Source: a virus
IMG/VR virus record: IMGVR_UViG_3300023184_000158
Span: 1 to 56,221 of that record
DNA length: 56,221 nucleotides
Reading direction: 5' to 3' (one strand)
In this document: piece by piece, positions 30,136 to 41,600 of the stretch
Position numbering within the stretch: the first letter of the stretch is position 1
Layout: each line of letters starts with the position of its first letter
Translations under genes and position numbers: made by a program
Notes under the pieces: model-generated
Databases searched by the model: none
Told to the model about the DNA's origin: nothing
Seen by the model: only the letters and a program-made list of their open reading frames with translations

Positions 30136-33100
30136 CTAGCTATTAAACAACGGTCCAGTTTCATTTCCAAACTCCAAGATAAGATTCAGAACAAATGCGG
30201 TTCCTGCAAAGGTGTCAGCAACATTTCCTACTGCTGCACCATTTCTTTGAAGTCGAATACCCAGCAAATCGCCAGGTCTTGCATTCATGTTGGGAAATTC
30301 TACCGGCGTCCAAGTAAGTTTTGTTTCCGTAAGTACAGCCCCATACGTGGTGTCCCAGTTCACCTGATGTGCTGTGCCGCCGGAATTAATGCTTACGGGT
30401 ACTCTTGAGGGACGATTAGCTGCTACTCCTGCAACGCCGCCGGTGGTTGATCCAGCAACTGGACTAACGGCTGCAACAAACACCTCCCAGTTCACGGTTC
30501 CAGTGCGAGCTGCAAAATTTTGAGTAGAAGTATTATCTCCATACCAGATAATTCTTACAGTAATTGTCATGTCTGGGGTGTAGTTATATGGCAAACTTAT
30601 GGTTGAATCTGCGTATAGATTATAACCATCTTGGTATATAAGCTCATGACGATTCCATCCTATGCTCGTAACTCCATCGGGAGCACCATTTGCAGCACGT
30701 TGTTGAATCATTGGCGCACTTGTAATGTCACCAGGAGGAACCACAAAACTTTGTGCGGGAATGGAAACTCTTGGGGCAAACAATCCAGCAACGCCAGTTC
30801 CTTTGCCAATGATTGCTCCAGATGCCCAAATCACCACATCATCTGCCACACTTCCAAGACTGGTAGTAGTGTCTAAAACAGCATCGCTGGCATCATTTTG
30901 TGTTCCGATGATTAACCGAGAACGCTCTGCTGCTTCACCTAATGTAATGGTATCCTGATATTGAATATATCCATAATCGCTGCCAGAATTATTCTTGGAC
31001 CTGAAAACGATGCTGCTTGCTCCACCTTGATCGCCATGCTCAAGGATCAATGTTCCTTTAGGTTTGTTGTTATCCAGTGTGGGAGCACCGGTAGCCGATA
31101 TTGCAGTCGATATTGCAACGGTACCTGTTGCCTCGTAAAGATGCAGAAGTGCACTTGGAGCAGTAGTTGCAGGGAAATAATTATCTGAAATTCCTACGTT
31201 TCCGTTATTTGCAATGTACATCTTGCTTCTCAAAGATGTTTCAGATACTACATATGAACGGAAGTGAAGATCCTTGAATTCAATGCTTCCGGTATTCCAC
31301 GTTGAATCATTTCTTGCCACAAAACCAAGACGGTATTCATTTGCAATGCGGTCAAATTTTCCTTTCAGTCCGCCAGATACGTCAGTTACGTTCACGGTAA
31401 CAGGTACTGTCAAAGTAGGAGTTCCTACAAAGGTGATCGTTTTTAAGACGTAGTCAACAGAGTCGATAATATACGCAATCGAATTTATGGTGAATGTTTG
31501 GCCAGCAAGAAATCCATAGACTCCGCTGTATGTTGTGTTTGTTGGGGCACTAAGAACAGTCTTGCCTGAGACAACAGTAGCAACAGAAAACGTCCCCATC
31601 AATGATGGAAGCGCCGTGTATGTGCCCAGTCTCCACGGCTTGTCCGTTGTGCCCTGATATACCTCAAAGATGTTTTGCGGGGTGGTATTCAAGAATGAAG
31701 TTGCTGGAGTAGTTGCGGTTGGGGTGATTTCCATGCCGTTTACTGTGACATTGGCATCAAAATCCACGCGTTTGTTATAAAGCAACAAACTGTCAGCGTT
31801 GGAAAAATCTGTCAGAACAAAGGTCTGAAAGTTTGGAGACAGCGTTCCCGGCTGTCCGGGTTTGCCAACTTGCGTTGCTCCTCCCGAAAGCTCGGCAAAC
31901 CCCGAGGTGCCTAGCGGAACAGCGGATACCGCAAAGGAACGCAGAGCGTAATTATTTGTGCGGTCTCCACCAATGACATTGCTGGAAAGAATCCAATTCA
32001 TGCCTCCCAGCGCTGATCCAGCAATAACGCTGGAATCATTTCTCGCCTGAAATGTCAATGTTCTTTTTACTTGAGCAATATTATTTAATGTGGATCCAAT
32101 TTGCGCATTTGGATACATTATTACTTTGCTTACTGATCCATATTCAGTGTTGCCAATTGCTGTTCGTTGAGCTTGTATTGCAAATCCATTGTAAGTATCC
32201 ATGGTTGATGTGCTAAGTGCAATGGTGTAATGTCCAGCTCCGGAGGAATCACTTGCTTGTGTAAGATATGTATTCCATTTATTCATGGAGCCGGTTTCAT
32301 AAATATACGGAGTAGTAACGGTGTCGTTTGGATTGTTATTGTTAGGGTTTACACTTCGTTGCATAAGGGATATCATTGGTCGGGCTGATTGATTGGTCGA
32401 CCATATTTCCACAAGAGCATCATTAGGGGTTCCGGATGTAGCGACAATATTGGTAAACTCTGCTTTGCCTTTGTTCATGAGAATCCCATCTTCAAACAAG
32501 GATTTTCCCATGACACGAAGTTTTCTTGGTTGATCTCCCATTGTTCGAAGTATGTTTTGAGCATTCATAAGATCGGAAACTTGCGCAATATTGGATCCGT
32601 ATTGAAGCGTTCCTATGGTAACGTGCCCAGAATTGTATCCGCGCAGAAATTCGGTCATGTATCTAGTCTGCGTATTGTTGTCTGTGGCATATCCTCCCAT
32701 ATATCGCGCTTCAAGAGAAAGGTACCCATTCCTGTCTCCTGGTGTAGTATTGACTTTCCCACCTCGAATTCCACCAAAAACTGCGTAGTCTGATCCCGAA
32801 TACGTAACTTTGCCTCCAAAAACTATACGACCGCCAACATCAGGAAGGATGTTTTCCGTGGCCAGAGGACTTTTTGCGATCATTTGTTGGGGATTAGATG
32901 GACTTCCAATAGAGGTAACAACCGTTGATTGATTTGTATCGCTTATATATTTTATGGTTACATAATTTCTTTGGACAGAACCAACAGTAGTAGAAATCAC
33001 ATTTGATGTTGCCTCAAATGTTGCTGTGCCCGTTGATGTGCTCACTGTAATGATCGACCCTTTTGATGTGTCATTGACCGTAAAAAGGCCCAAAGCATCT

Positions 33101-36100
33101 GTGTTTCCACTTGTTATCGTGAGCCAATTTCCTCCTGAAAGTCGATTTTCTGCAGAAATATATCCAGAAAATGTAGACTGAGTGTTGTTCACTTGGGAAT
33201 TGTAAATATCGGTATCCCATATTGCCAAGGCAGATTTAAGCGCATCAGCTCCTTGCAATTTGGCGACGCTAGCTTCGCTTGTGTCCCCAACAAGGTTATC
33301 CCGTTGCTTTCCGGCAGGCCCTGTCAATCCAAAAAATTCCGTTGCTGTTCCAACTCGTCTGTCTCTGAAAGAGGCTCCGTCAGTGTCTGCTGGAGGCGCA
33401 CCAAAGCTGACACCCACAGGAATGTTGGTAGGCCAACCATGCGTGTGATCTCCACGTGAAACGGTCAATGATGAACCAATTGTTGGTGCGCCGAGAGAAG
33501 ATGGCAAAAGAGAGGATGCTGCATTCTGATATTGTTCTCGCTCGTGTCGGTGATCGCGTCTTGCTGCAATATTTGAACGTCCTTCCACCCACACATCTGA
33601 CGGAAGTGACGCTTGTTTCATGAAATTTGATTGCGCTGTTTGATCATTCCTGATCATCTGCGCAGATGTGGAAAGGTGCCTATCCCCACTGTTGATGAAC
33701 GTTTTTTGTTCATTTCCAATATTTGTGATTGAAGACGAAAACACAAGATTAAGCTTGTCTACAGTTAATCCAAGAATGGGGTAATTTACGGTAAGGTAAG
33801 GAGTATCCGCACTTGTTGACAAATTGACAACTTCAATAAAATTTTGCCTAGTTGTTGGGCGCGGATTGTTTGTAACGGGGTAGTTTGATCCACTTTCAAA
33901 CACAGCAACTGATGTAATTTGGCCGGTGGTACCGGTAGTGGTAACCCCTGTTACTCTAACTGAGCCCCTAGTTCCTGATCCATATCCATTGACGGTAAGG
34001 ACATCGCCTACTTGGTATCCAGATCCACCATTGGCAACCGTTATTGCTCCCGAAGCGGTCGGCAATTGTCCATCTATCACAGTACATTGAAATGTTGCAG
34101 CATTTGTAAAATCTGCCCCCGAAAACATGTGTCTTAGCACATAACGTATTTTGGCTTGATCGTTGACGGGTCCAGCGACCGCATCCGTCACAATCATCCT
34201 TGGCGCTATACTGGCAAATTTTTGGAATTCTTCATAGAAAGAAAGCGTAAATTCTTTTACGGCAACGTTATTGACTTGAATCTTTGATTCCACGCCAATT
34301 TTTTCCAAAAAGTTAAGGTTATTCAAAGCAGCATTGGCTGTAATGCTTTTCCAAACCGCTGAAGATTTTGTATTGAAAGAGAATCCAGTGTTTGTTGAGT
34401 ATCGTATTTCTGCTCCATTGACGGACACATCGCTTACTACTGATCCAACGGTCAGTGTTCCCAAATTTTTTACTTCATTTTCCATTGCCGAGGCAAGACT
34501 CGTCAACGTTGTTGCACCGGTAACCGTAACTGTTGCGGTTTTGTCGTTGTCAGTGGAAGAAGGAAGTCCTACTGTTATTGATATCGTAAAAGTTCCGGTA
34601 TTTGTCACAGAAAAAGGTTCATTTGATAATGTACTGTCACCAGACATGCCGGAAATGACCGTTGTTCCTGTTTGTGGCTGCGTATTGTACACTCGTCCCG
34701 CAATAAAATAGTATTTTGGAGAAAGTGTGTCATACGAAAGATTGAACGCATCGAGTGCTCCAGATATTGTCAAGTCAAACGTGTCTGTGGAATCGTTCAT
34801 TTGCCCAGAGAGATTGATCAATGGTCCCCTGATAAAATTGATTGATCGCGCTTTTGGATATGAGTTCCTTGTTGTCGACCCTGTCGTGTCAACAACGGAA
34901 GAATTGACACGCAATTCCACTCTGGCATTTGCGTTGATGTTTCCAGTAATGTCAACTCCATTGATCTGATCTGTTTTTCCGTTGATAATTCCGGATTTCA
35001 AAATTGCTTTTTCAGCGGCGATGTATGAAGTTCGCAGTTGCTTGATTCGGCTTGTTTTGTATTTTGTTGTAGCCACAAGTGCAGGAGAATACATTCCGGC
35101 CGCAAGAGAAGGACTGAACGCCGAAAGTGTTCCGACGCAACCTACTTGCGCCCCAAGGGTTGTTTCGATTCGCAAAACAACATTTGATATGCCAGCAATT
35201 CCGGAGATCGTAAATGAATTGTCATCATTGGAAACTGTTACAACAGTGACTGTCGAACTTGTGGTAATTGATCCCTCGGACCATACAACAGAAATCCTGT
35301 CTCCATTTGAAATTCCAGCTACATCCGAATTTGGGCCACAAGTAAATGTGACAATATTGCTTGCTACCGAAAGTAATCCGGAAACCTGTTTTGTCCCAGA
35401 GCTTAACGTTGCTACCGTTGCGGTTGATGTGGTTGATCCGTTAACAACAACAACCTCGTCTCCAACGTGATATCCAGACCCACCGTTGAGGATTTGAATA
35501 GTGTTTCCAGTGATTTTTATCTTCAGTCCGGTTCCTCCGGCCAATCCGGGGTTTATCAGATCGTTGTTTTGCGAATATCCGACAATCAATCGTCTCTGAA
35601 CAAAAGCGTCGAGAGACGCCTCAATTGATCCTGACACGACAAGTCCGTTTTCCGCAATGGCGCTCGCTTCCCATTGTCTGATTTTTGTGGTTTGAAAAGA
35701 TGTGGAATCCTTGAAAAATTGACCAATATTTGTTGCGCCCACGGAAACGATGAGAGAATCCGTGTTGCTTGTGTCCAAATACGAAAACCCCGTCTTTTTG
35801 TTCTTGGTTGAAGTTGCCGAATAAAAAGTTAATGATGGCAGTGCCGCAGTACCTGCATCTTGCACTAACACCCTGCTTGGAATGACATAGCCTACATTCC
35901 CAGTCTTGTCATCTGTAGTCAGATACATATCAGCAGGGAAATTGGGACGACCAAGAAGAGGATCTTGCTGTGTAGCTATAGTTATCCTGTCCCATCTCTT
36001 TCCAGTATCTCCGTCAAATCCATCATATCCTTCATTAATAAGTAAATGAACATGAGTGCCAATTTGTGCGGATCCACCAGCAATAACTGATCCGGTTTTG

Positions 36101-37077
36101 ATGCCAACAACGTGGGAAAGATCATCGTATATCCAATTCCCATTTACGCTGGTGTGGTACGCCATGCAGATTGGAATTCCGTAGACTCTTCCATCTACAG
36201 TGTTAAGAATTTTTGCATCATTTGCCGTCCCCCTCCCGGCAATGTAAAGATATTCATCCCTTGGCGAAGAAAAATCAACGAGGCTATTCTTTACTGAATT
36301 TTCATACGAGGTGCCAATTGATTCAGTTACCGGATAATCACTGGATCGATAGAAAACATAGGTTGATTGATCAACTGACCTCCCGCCTCTTGCAAGAACT
36401 TCTCCGTTGCCACCAAAAGTTGTGATGCTTGGTCCAAATCCAAGAGAATTAGTCGCTCTGTTTTCAATTTTGGTGCTTCGTATTCTCCACCGAAGTTGCA
36501 CCCGACGAGAAGTCTCCGCTCCATAGATAGGATCGATAATATTGTTGTATGGGTTTGTCGCTGTGTTCCTGTTTTCTTCCCCACCATATGGGTCAACTTG
36601 ATAGGTCTTTTTTTGCTGATCTCCAGCCGAAACAATTTCGTTTTGAACAGTTACTGGCGTGATTTCTTCGTACCAGAACTCCAGCCAGAAAAAATTGCCA
36701 AACGGCGCAGTAACCGCAAGATTGCCTGTATTAGCTGTATAAACAGAAGATTTTTGCAGCCCCGCATTCGTTGTTCCGCGGACTTTTATGGTCCTGCCAT
36801 AAAGGTTTATATCGCAAGGATATGGCAGGGCTAGAATCCCAGCGTTGCTTATTGTGAATCCCGGTGTTTTGAAAAATCCGGAACCATCAAAGATATTGTT
36901 TGCCAAACTGCCAATGCTGTTCCTCAAGATATTTTGCAAGACATTAAGATCAAAATCCATGACGCTTTTCCCTTGCTGGAATAGCACGGATTCCCATGAA
37001 TGAATAGTGGAATCTATCTCATTGATTCTGCTTACTCTTGACGGATCGTATCCCAAATATGCATTGACTGGTTTCAT
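30136..37077 (-). CDS. Giant tail/baseplate-associated structural protein
   Basis: A 2313-residue protein, among the longest here. The N-terminus includes WESVLFQQGKSVMDFDLNVL, which resembles the opening of phage structural proteins of the DUF4815 kind (loose recall). The middle contains repeated beta modules with GGSGYHVGDEVVVV (about 530) and GGSGYQVGDVLTV (about 1015). Tail-fibre-like AARRDHRHE and VSRGDHTHGWP occur near residues 1174 and 1209. The rest is Thr/Ser/Asn-rich beta sequence, ending in a compact jelly-roll-like C-terminus. ATG at 37077 has TTGGAGAA upstream; an earlier TTG overlaps that site and is rejected. Located after the tail-protein-I gene, it probably links the baseplate to fibres or is a fibre itself. 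Confidence 0.8.
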   Translation of the reverse strand: MKPVNAYLGYDPSRVSRINEIDSTIHSWESVLFQQGKSVMDFDLNVLQNILRNSIGSLANNIFDGSGFFKTPGFTISNAGILALPYPCDINLYGRTIKVRGTTNAGLQKSSVYTANTGNLAVTAPFGNFFWLEFWYEEITPVTVQNEIVSAGDQQKKTYQVDPYGGEENRNTATNPYNNIIDPIYGAETSRRVQLRWRIRSTKIENRATNSLGFGPSITTFGGNGEVLARGGRSVDQSTYVFYRSSDYPVTESIGTSYENSVKNSLVDFSSPRDEYLYIAGRGTANDAKILNTVDGRVYGIPICMAYHTSVNGNWIYDDLSHVVGIKTGSVIAGGSAQIGTHVHLLINEGYDGFDGDTGKRWDRITIATQQDPLLGRPNFPADMYLTTDDKTGNVGYVIPSRVLVQDAGTAALPSLTFYSATSTKNKKTGFSYLDTSNTDSLIVSVGATNIGQFFKDSTSFQTTKIRQWEASAIAENGLVVSGSIEASLDAFVQRRLIVGYSQNNDLINPGLAGGTGLKIKITGNTIQILNGGSGYHVGDEVVVVNGSTTSTATVATLSSGTKQVSGLLSVASNIVTFTCGPNSDVAGISNGDRISVVWSEGSITTSSTVTVVTVSNDDNSFTISGIAGISNVVLRIETTLGAQVGCVGTLSAFSPSLAAGMYSPALVATTKYKTSRIKQLRTSYIAAEKAILKSGIINGKTDQINGVDITGNINANARVELRVNSSVVDTTGSTTRNSYPKARSINFIRGPLINLSGQMNDSTDTFDLTISGALDAFNLSYDTLSPKYYFIAGRVYNTQPQTGTTVISGMSGDSTLSNEPFSVTNTGTFTISITVGLPSSTDNDKTATVTVTGATTLTSLASAMENEVKNLGTLTVGSVVSDVSVNGAEIRYSTNTGFSFNTKSSAVWKSITANAALNNLNFLEKIGVESKIQVNNVAVKEFTLSFYEEFQKFASIAPRMIVTDAVAGPVNDQAKIRYVLRHMFSGADFTNAATFQCTVIDGQLPTASGAITVANGGSGYQVGDVLTVNGYGSGTRGSVRVTGVTTTGTTGQITSVAVFESGSNYPVTNNPRPTTRQNFIEVVNLSTSADTPYLTVNYPILGLTVDKLNLVFSSSITNIGNEQKTFINSGDRHLSTSAQMIRNDQTAQSNFMKQASLPSDVWVEGRSNIAARRDHRHEREQYQNAASSLLPSSLGAPTIGSSLTVSRGDHTHGWPTNIPVGVSFGAPPADTDGASFRDRRVGTATEFFGLTGPAGKQRDNLVGDTSEASVAKLQGADALKSALAIWDTDIYNSQVNNTQSTFSGYISAENRLSGGNWLTITSGNTDALGLFTVNDTSKGSIITVSTSTGTATFEATSNVISTTVGSVQRNYVTIKYISDTNQSTVVTSIGSPSNPQQMIAKSPLATENILPDVGGRIVFGGKVTYSGSDYAVFGGIRGGKVNTTPGDRNGYLSLEARYMGGYATDNNTQTRYMTEFLRGYNSGHVTIGTLQYGSNIAQVSDLMNAQNILRTMGDQPRKLRVMGKSLFEDGILMNKGKAEFTNIVATSGTPNDALVEIWSTNQSARPMISLMQRSVNPNNNNPNDTVTTPYIYETGSMNKWNTYLTQASDSSGAGHYTIALSTSTMDTYNGFAIQAQRTAIGNTEYGSVSKVIMYPNAQIGSTLNNIAQVKRTLTFQARNDSSVIAGSALGGMNWILSSNVIGGDRTNNYALRSFAVSAVPLGTSGFAELSGGATQVGKPGQPGTLSPNFQTFVLTDFSNADSLLLYNKRVDFDANVTVNGMEITPTATTPATSFLNTTPQNIFEVYQGTTDKPWRLGTYTALPSLMGTFSVATVVSGKTVLSAPTNTTYSGVYGFLAGQTFTINSIAYIIDSVDYVLKTITFVGTPTLTVPVTVNVTDVSGGLKGKFDRIANEYRLGFVARNDSTWNTGSIEFKDLHFRSYVVSETSLRSKMYIANNGNVGISDNYFPATTAPSALLHLYEATGTVAISTAISATGAPTLDNNKPKGTLILEHGDQGGASSIVFRSKNNSGSDYGYIQYQDTITLGEAAERSRLIIGTQNDASDAVLDTTTSLGSVADDVVIWASGAIIGKGTGVAGLFAPRVSIPAQSFVVPPGDITSAPMIQQRAANGAPDGVTSIGWNRHELIYQDGYNLYADSTISLPYNYTPDMTITVRIIWYGDNTSTQNFAARTGTVNWEVFVAAVSPVAGSTTGGVAGVAANRPSRVPVSINSGGTAHQVNWDTTYGAVLTETKLTWTPVEFPNMNARPGDLLGIRLQRNGAAVGNVADTFAGTAFVLNLILEFGNETGPLFNS

Positions 37078-37104
37078 TTTGTTCTCCAAATTTCGTTGCT
37101 ATTG

Positions 37105-38652
37105 TTATTGTAACGGTTTTACGATAAATGATACACCGGTTGCTTTGTATCTGTTCACTAGCTGATAGACAAGAGAGTACAATCGCGGCGAAATGGTTCC
37201 ATCTTCCTGATCCGGCTCGACGTATACGGTGAATGTTCCAATTCCTGTCAATGGGCCGAGCTTGTTCATGTTTCGTTCTTCGCTTGTTTCAAATGCAGAA
37301 CCAGGTGTGATTTGCGACCATAGCGAATATCCAACATCAAAATTGACTGGATTATTTAAAGAGCCAATGCTTTTTGTGGGAAATGAGCTTATCTCATATT
37401 CAGCTATGGATTCGGCAGTTCCCGAAATTCTGGATATGATAGTGGTTCCATCAGGCAGAACGGGATTCAATGACACATGAGTTGAAGCAACGGAAATCAT
37501 TGATTCGAAATCAATGGTCACGCCGTAGCCAACGGCATTGACATGGAGTATCTGATACCCATTATCACTAATTTTTGATATGTCTATGTATCCGGAAAAG
37601 CTTCCTTTTGTTCTCTCTGTTGGGGTTACCACAACGGTGTCGACATCGTAATAGTCATGATTATTTATGGAAGGGACTGTTGGAAGCAGTCCGGAAAAAG
37701 CCAGAATACTGCTAGTCGCCAGATGATGTCTTGAGTCTGGCAGGACTTTCCATATAGCTGGGGTCGTATCGACTCTGGGAGCAACGCATGTGTACCAGCG
37801 GCCAGAACTTTGCTGATAATACAGTTGCCCATAATAAGCGCCTTCTATCGAGGGGGCAACAATGCTTGAGTTATTCAGATCTTCAACAAATAGCAACTTT
37901 GAGTCTGATTGTGCTCCAGTAGTTGCATTTACCAAAAGAAAGGGAGCGCCTCCATCGACAACTCGTGCGCGACCATTCAATGCATTTTCAAGAATATCCG
38001 CGATGGCCCAGTTGTTCGTCTTGGGCATGATTGTTTCCCAAAGAAGTCTTCCGCGGTAATTTTCATCAAATCCAATCTCCGATGTGGCTCGTTGAATTCC
38101 CAAGACATCTCCCCAGTAGTTCAACCACTGTCCAGACGCCACTCGAAGGTCTGTTTGTCGCAATGCATTTTTTACAGACAGCTGATGCTCACGCAACGTA
38201 AGCATCAACGAGAAAATAAGCTGGTAATTGGGAGAGGTAAATTTTGGCCACAAAGTAATTGAGGTGTCAATTTCCAATGATCCCTCAAGAAGTATTGTTG
38301 AGAGAAGATCAAGACTGGTGGCAGAAGCGGCTTCATGCAAGGAAAAACTTATGCCACCTTGCGTATATCCAGAAGGATATTTTTGATTGAAATATTCCAC
38401 AAGATTTTTTATGGTCATTTTTCGCATGTCAATGTATTCAGGATCAATATAAGACACGCGAGGACTTACTGTCAATATTCCGTCTTGTATTGTCAATGTT
38501 ATGGTGTCATTTGCATTTGACAAGGCGGGAGCAAAGACACGTATTTCCAATAAGTTTTCTATCATGGCTTCTGCGGAAAAACCGGATGGCATTTCTGCAA
38601 AAAGACGCTCAGCTATGGTGGAGTTTTCAATGGGAAGTGCAGGAATTGTCAT
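37105..38652 (-). CDS. Baseplate protein, tail-protein-I-like
   Basis: A 515-residue protein placed directly after baseplate J, where tail protein I usually lies. Residues about 160-235 carry the characteristic pattern: QWLNYWGDVLGIQRATSEIG followed by FDENYRGRLLWETI, then TNNWAIADILENALNGRARV. The C-terminal 250 residues are mostly beta (SGRWYTCVAPRVDTTPAIWK) and ends in YRLV-like QLVNRYKATGVSFIVKPL, as in similar wedge components. P2-type I proteins are about 180 residues, so this version is much extended. A weak AAGATAAG precedes the ATG. The function, part of the baseplate wedge, is inferred from position and motif. Confidence 0.72.
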   Translation of the reverse strand: MTIPALPIENSTIAERLFAEMPSGFSAEAMIENLLEIRVFAPALSNANDTITLTIQDGILTVSPRVSYIDPEYIDMRKMTIKNLVEYFNQKYPSGYTQGGISFSLHEAASATSLDLLSTILLEGSLEIDTSITLWPKFTSPNYQLIFSLMLTLREHQLSVKNALRQTDLRVASGQWLNYWGDVLGIQRATSEIGFDENYRGRLLWETIMPKTNNWAIADILENALNGRARVVDGGAPFLLVNATTGAQSDSKLLFVEDLNNSSIVAPSIEGAYYGQLYYQQSSGRWYTCVAPRVDTTPAIWKVLPDSRHHLATSSILAFSGLLPTVPSINNHDYYDVDTVVVTPTERTKGSFSGYIDISKISDNGYQILHVNAVGYGVTIDFESMISVASTHVSLNPVLPDGTTIISRISGTAESIAEYEISSFPTKSIGSLNNPVNFDVGYSLWSQITPGSAFETSEERNMNKLGPLTGIGTFTVYVEPDQEDGTISPRLYSLVYQLVNRYKATGVSFIVKPLQ

Positions 38653-38656
38653 TTTC

Positions 38657-41600
38657 TTATCTTATATTTATGGTATTTGCGCGAATCACAACGCCTTTGT
38701 TAGGCACATACACAGTATGGGCGGTTCCCAGTTCGTCAGAAGCCACAACATTTACTGCTGCCACGCCTGGAGTCTTCATGATTTCCCTGATTAATGAAGA
38801 AATCTGGAAAAATTTTCTTCCATCATTATAAAAAGAGTAATCCTGAGGAACAAGCACTCTTCCGTTGCGACTTACATATCGCGAAAGCGCAGGGATGAAA
38901 TCCTGTCTTGACTGATAATCCGGACTTGGATCCCAATAGTACGGCAAATCGCCATTGAATCCATACATTTTTTCTTTTGTCTGAATGGAATCATAGGTAG
39001 GAACAAGCCTAGTCGTTGCTGCTCCGTTTGTATATCCTGTTCCTCCATCATTGAGCTTGATGACAATGTTGGACGGCGCGTCTCCTATTTTGGGTACGAT
39101 TGCTCCCTCAGCACCGGGTGTGTCTACCAAAATTCCTCCGCTGGATACCCTGTCGACGGTAAATACTCCTCCCGATCCGCCTTCTTGGATAACTTCGATC
39201 CTGTCTCCCACCCTATAGTTTGCCGTTGTTGACAAAAACGTATTAACATTGACTATTGCTCCATTACTTGTTGTAAGACTTGGAAGGAATAAATTGGTGT
39301 TTGTTCTCTTTGGCTTGTACCAAACAAACTCCGTTGCCTGATCTCCCGAGTAATAGTATGTTGCCAAGAGCTGCCAGGCATTTGACGCAGATGACCACTT
39401 GAGAATTTCTGCGCCTATTACCGCCGGACCTGTAGTAGTCGAAGGAATACTCCATGTGATTTTTACCGGACGTGCTTTGGTAGTGAGCGTTGACGAAGCG
39501 ACGGATTTTGTTCCCATTGAATCAACCAGAACAACCTTGTATTGATTTGTTTCTGAAGAATCATAAATGTCTTCGTACAAAGCAGTCGCTAACGGGATAT
39601 CAAACCCATCTCCAATGTCCAAGCTGTTTATATATTTTTTGATATTTGCTTCCACATTGGCAGAAAGAGTGGCCACAGACCATCCCGAGTACAACGTGAG
39701 CTGCACGTCAAAATTGAAAAGCTTGAATTGCGACGGCTTTACGGAAACAGGAATTCCTGCAGATTTGTAGCCCGGGTAAATAATTCCGGTCGTGCCATCA
39801 ATATATCCGGAAATGACTTTTTCACAAGCAGTAATAAGCGCCGTGCTTACCTCTTGCGATGTTCCGTTGTGTATATACAAATCAACGATGTTGTTTGTTG
39901 ACTCAGAAACAAGTGCGCTTGTTACCGATTCGCTTACATATCCCTTGGTATCAGAAATGAATGTTGTTTTTGCGCCCTCTTGTATGGATTCCCTTGTGCC
40001 CCGTGCAAGTTTTTTCAGATAACTGGAAAATCTCATTTTCCATTCTGTTTCCGATTCCGGATCGTATCCGTATTGTATTTCTCCTGTATTGTTTCCTGAT
40101 GCTATTCCGTACACATTTGTCACAAGTTCAGTTACGGTATTTGCTCCGGTGTTTCCAAAATTTCCAGATATTTCTGATTCAACATGAACAAGAGATTCGT
40201 TCTGCGTTGATGATAGCACTGATGTTTCGGTAGTTCTGTATCGTTTTGTGGTGCCGGGAACGCCTATTTGTGTGCCATATGGAATGGTAATTGATCCCGT
40301 TATTGCCTGAGCCGTACTTGAGGTTGGCAACGTGGAGATTGCCCGGTAGTCAGAAGTAATATCCAATGACTGTCTCCCATTATCTACATAGGTAAAATAA
40401 TTGGTATTTGGAGTCATTGTCAAGTTTGTCTTTTCTATGGTGTTTACGCGCTCAACAAATGGCCACAAGGAATCCTGCGCCGTACTGGCATAGAATTCCG
40501 TCAAGACATTATTTGTATCATCCGGATTCAATGATGGGCCTGAAATTGCGTGTCTCATGGGAAAGACTTTTGTGGGCCAGTATGTCCCGCTTCCGGATGC
40601 GCTTGTATTATTATCCCTGAATAGTATTACAGGCTTTTCAGAAAGCACATAATCTTCGCTTGCGTCCATCGGAACCCAATACAATGAGTTATTGTCCGAG
40701 ATGGTTTGCGATCCTGAAGAAGATCCGCTTAGTACTGAATAATACTTTTCTGGCGCAACAACATAGATTGAGCCAGAGGAAAGCTGCTCCACATTTCCTG
40801 ACTGCCTATTAATTTCGTAGGTATTCGATAGCTTTCTTAGCGGTGAGGGGTCCAAAGTAAGGTCTTGTTCTCCGGAGAGAAAAGACATGAGATTTGTGGA
40901 CATGGAATGAAAAAGCAATTGTCCAGCTACGGGTTTTGGTGTCGCCGTTTCGTAGGTGCTTGCGGTCAAGACCGTGTTGGTGGATAGCGCTACGCTGGCA
41001 GTGGCAGTTCCCACCACTCCGGAGACAGCAGAGTACGAAGATGATGCATAGCCGAGAACATATGTTCCCATTCCGCCATTGGAGGTTGCGGTGTAGGTAA
41101 TTACAATGTTTTTGATACTGCCGACAGTGTTTGTCGCCGTTGATGATGAACACTGGACAACGAAGGATGTGGCTGTCTTGCTGATGACCGTCCCTGTTGG
41201 AGCAGTTCCTGGGGACGATGCCGAGGTGTCCGACTCTGCCGAGAATACCGCCTGTCCTGCAGTCACATCAAAATACAGTCCGGCTGTAGACGGAAGTGTC
41301 ACGGTATATTGCTTTGCCGAACCGACGGTGCTTATCAATCCCACTGTTCCTGTTGCCGTTCCACCAGTTGTGATTGGGGCTGTGGGCGTAAATGTCAATA
41401 TTTTGTTAGACTGACTTAAAACATACACCGGCGCCGTTGTTGTGGATACCGACAAACGATGTCCGGGCACTATCGTTCCGGTTGTCATTCCAGTCACCTT
41501 CAATTCGGAACCAGCTATGAATCCCGATAGCGTTGCTTGATGAATAGTGCCTGTAAGGATGTTCTCTGAAATGCGTAGGTACCGAAGGTCATTTTTGGGA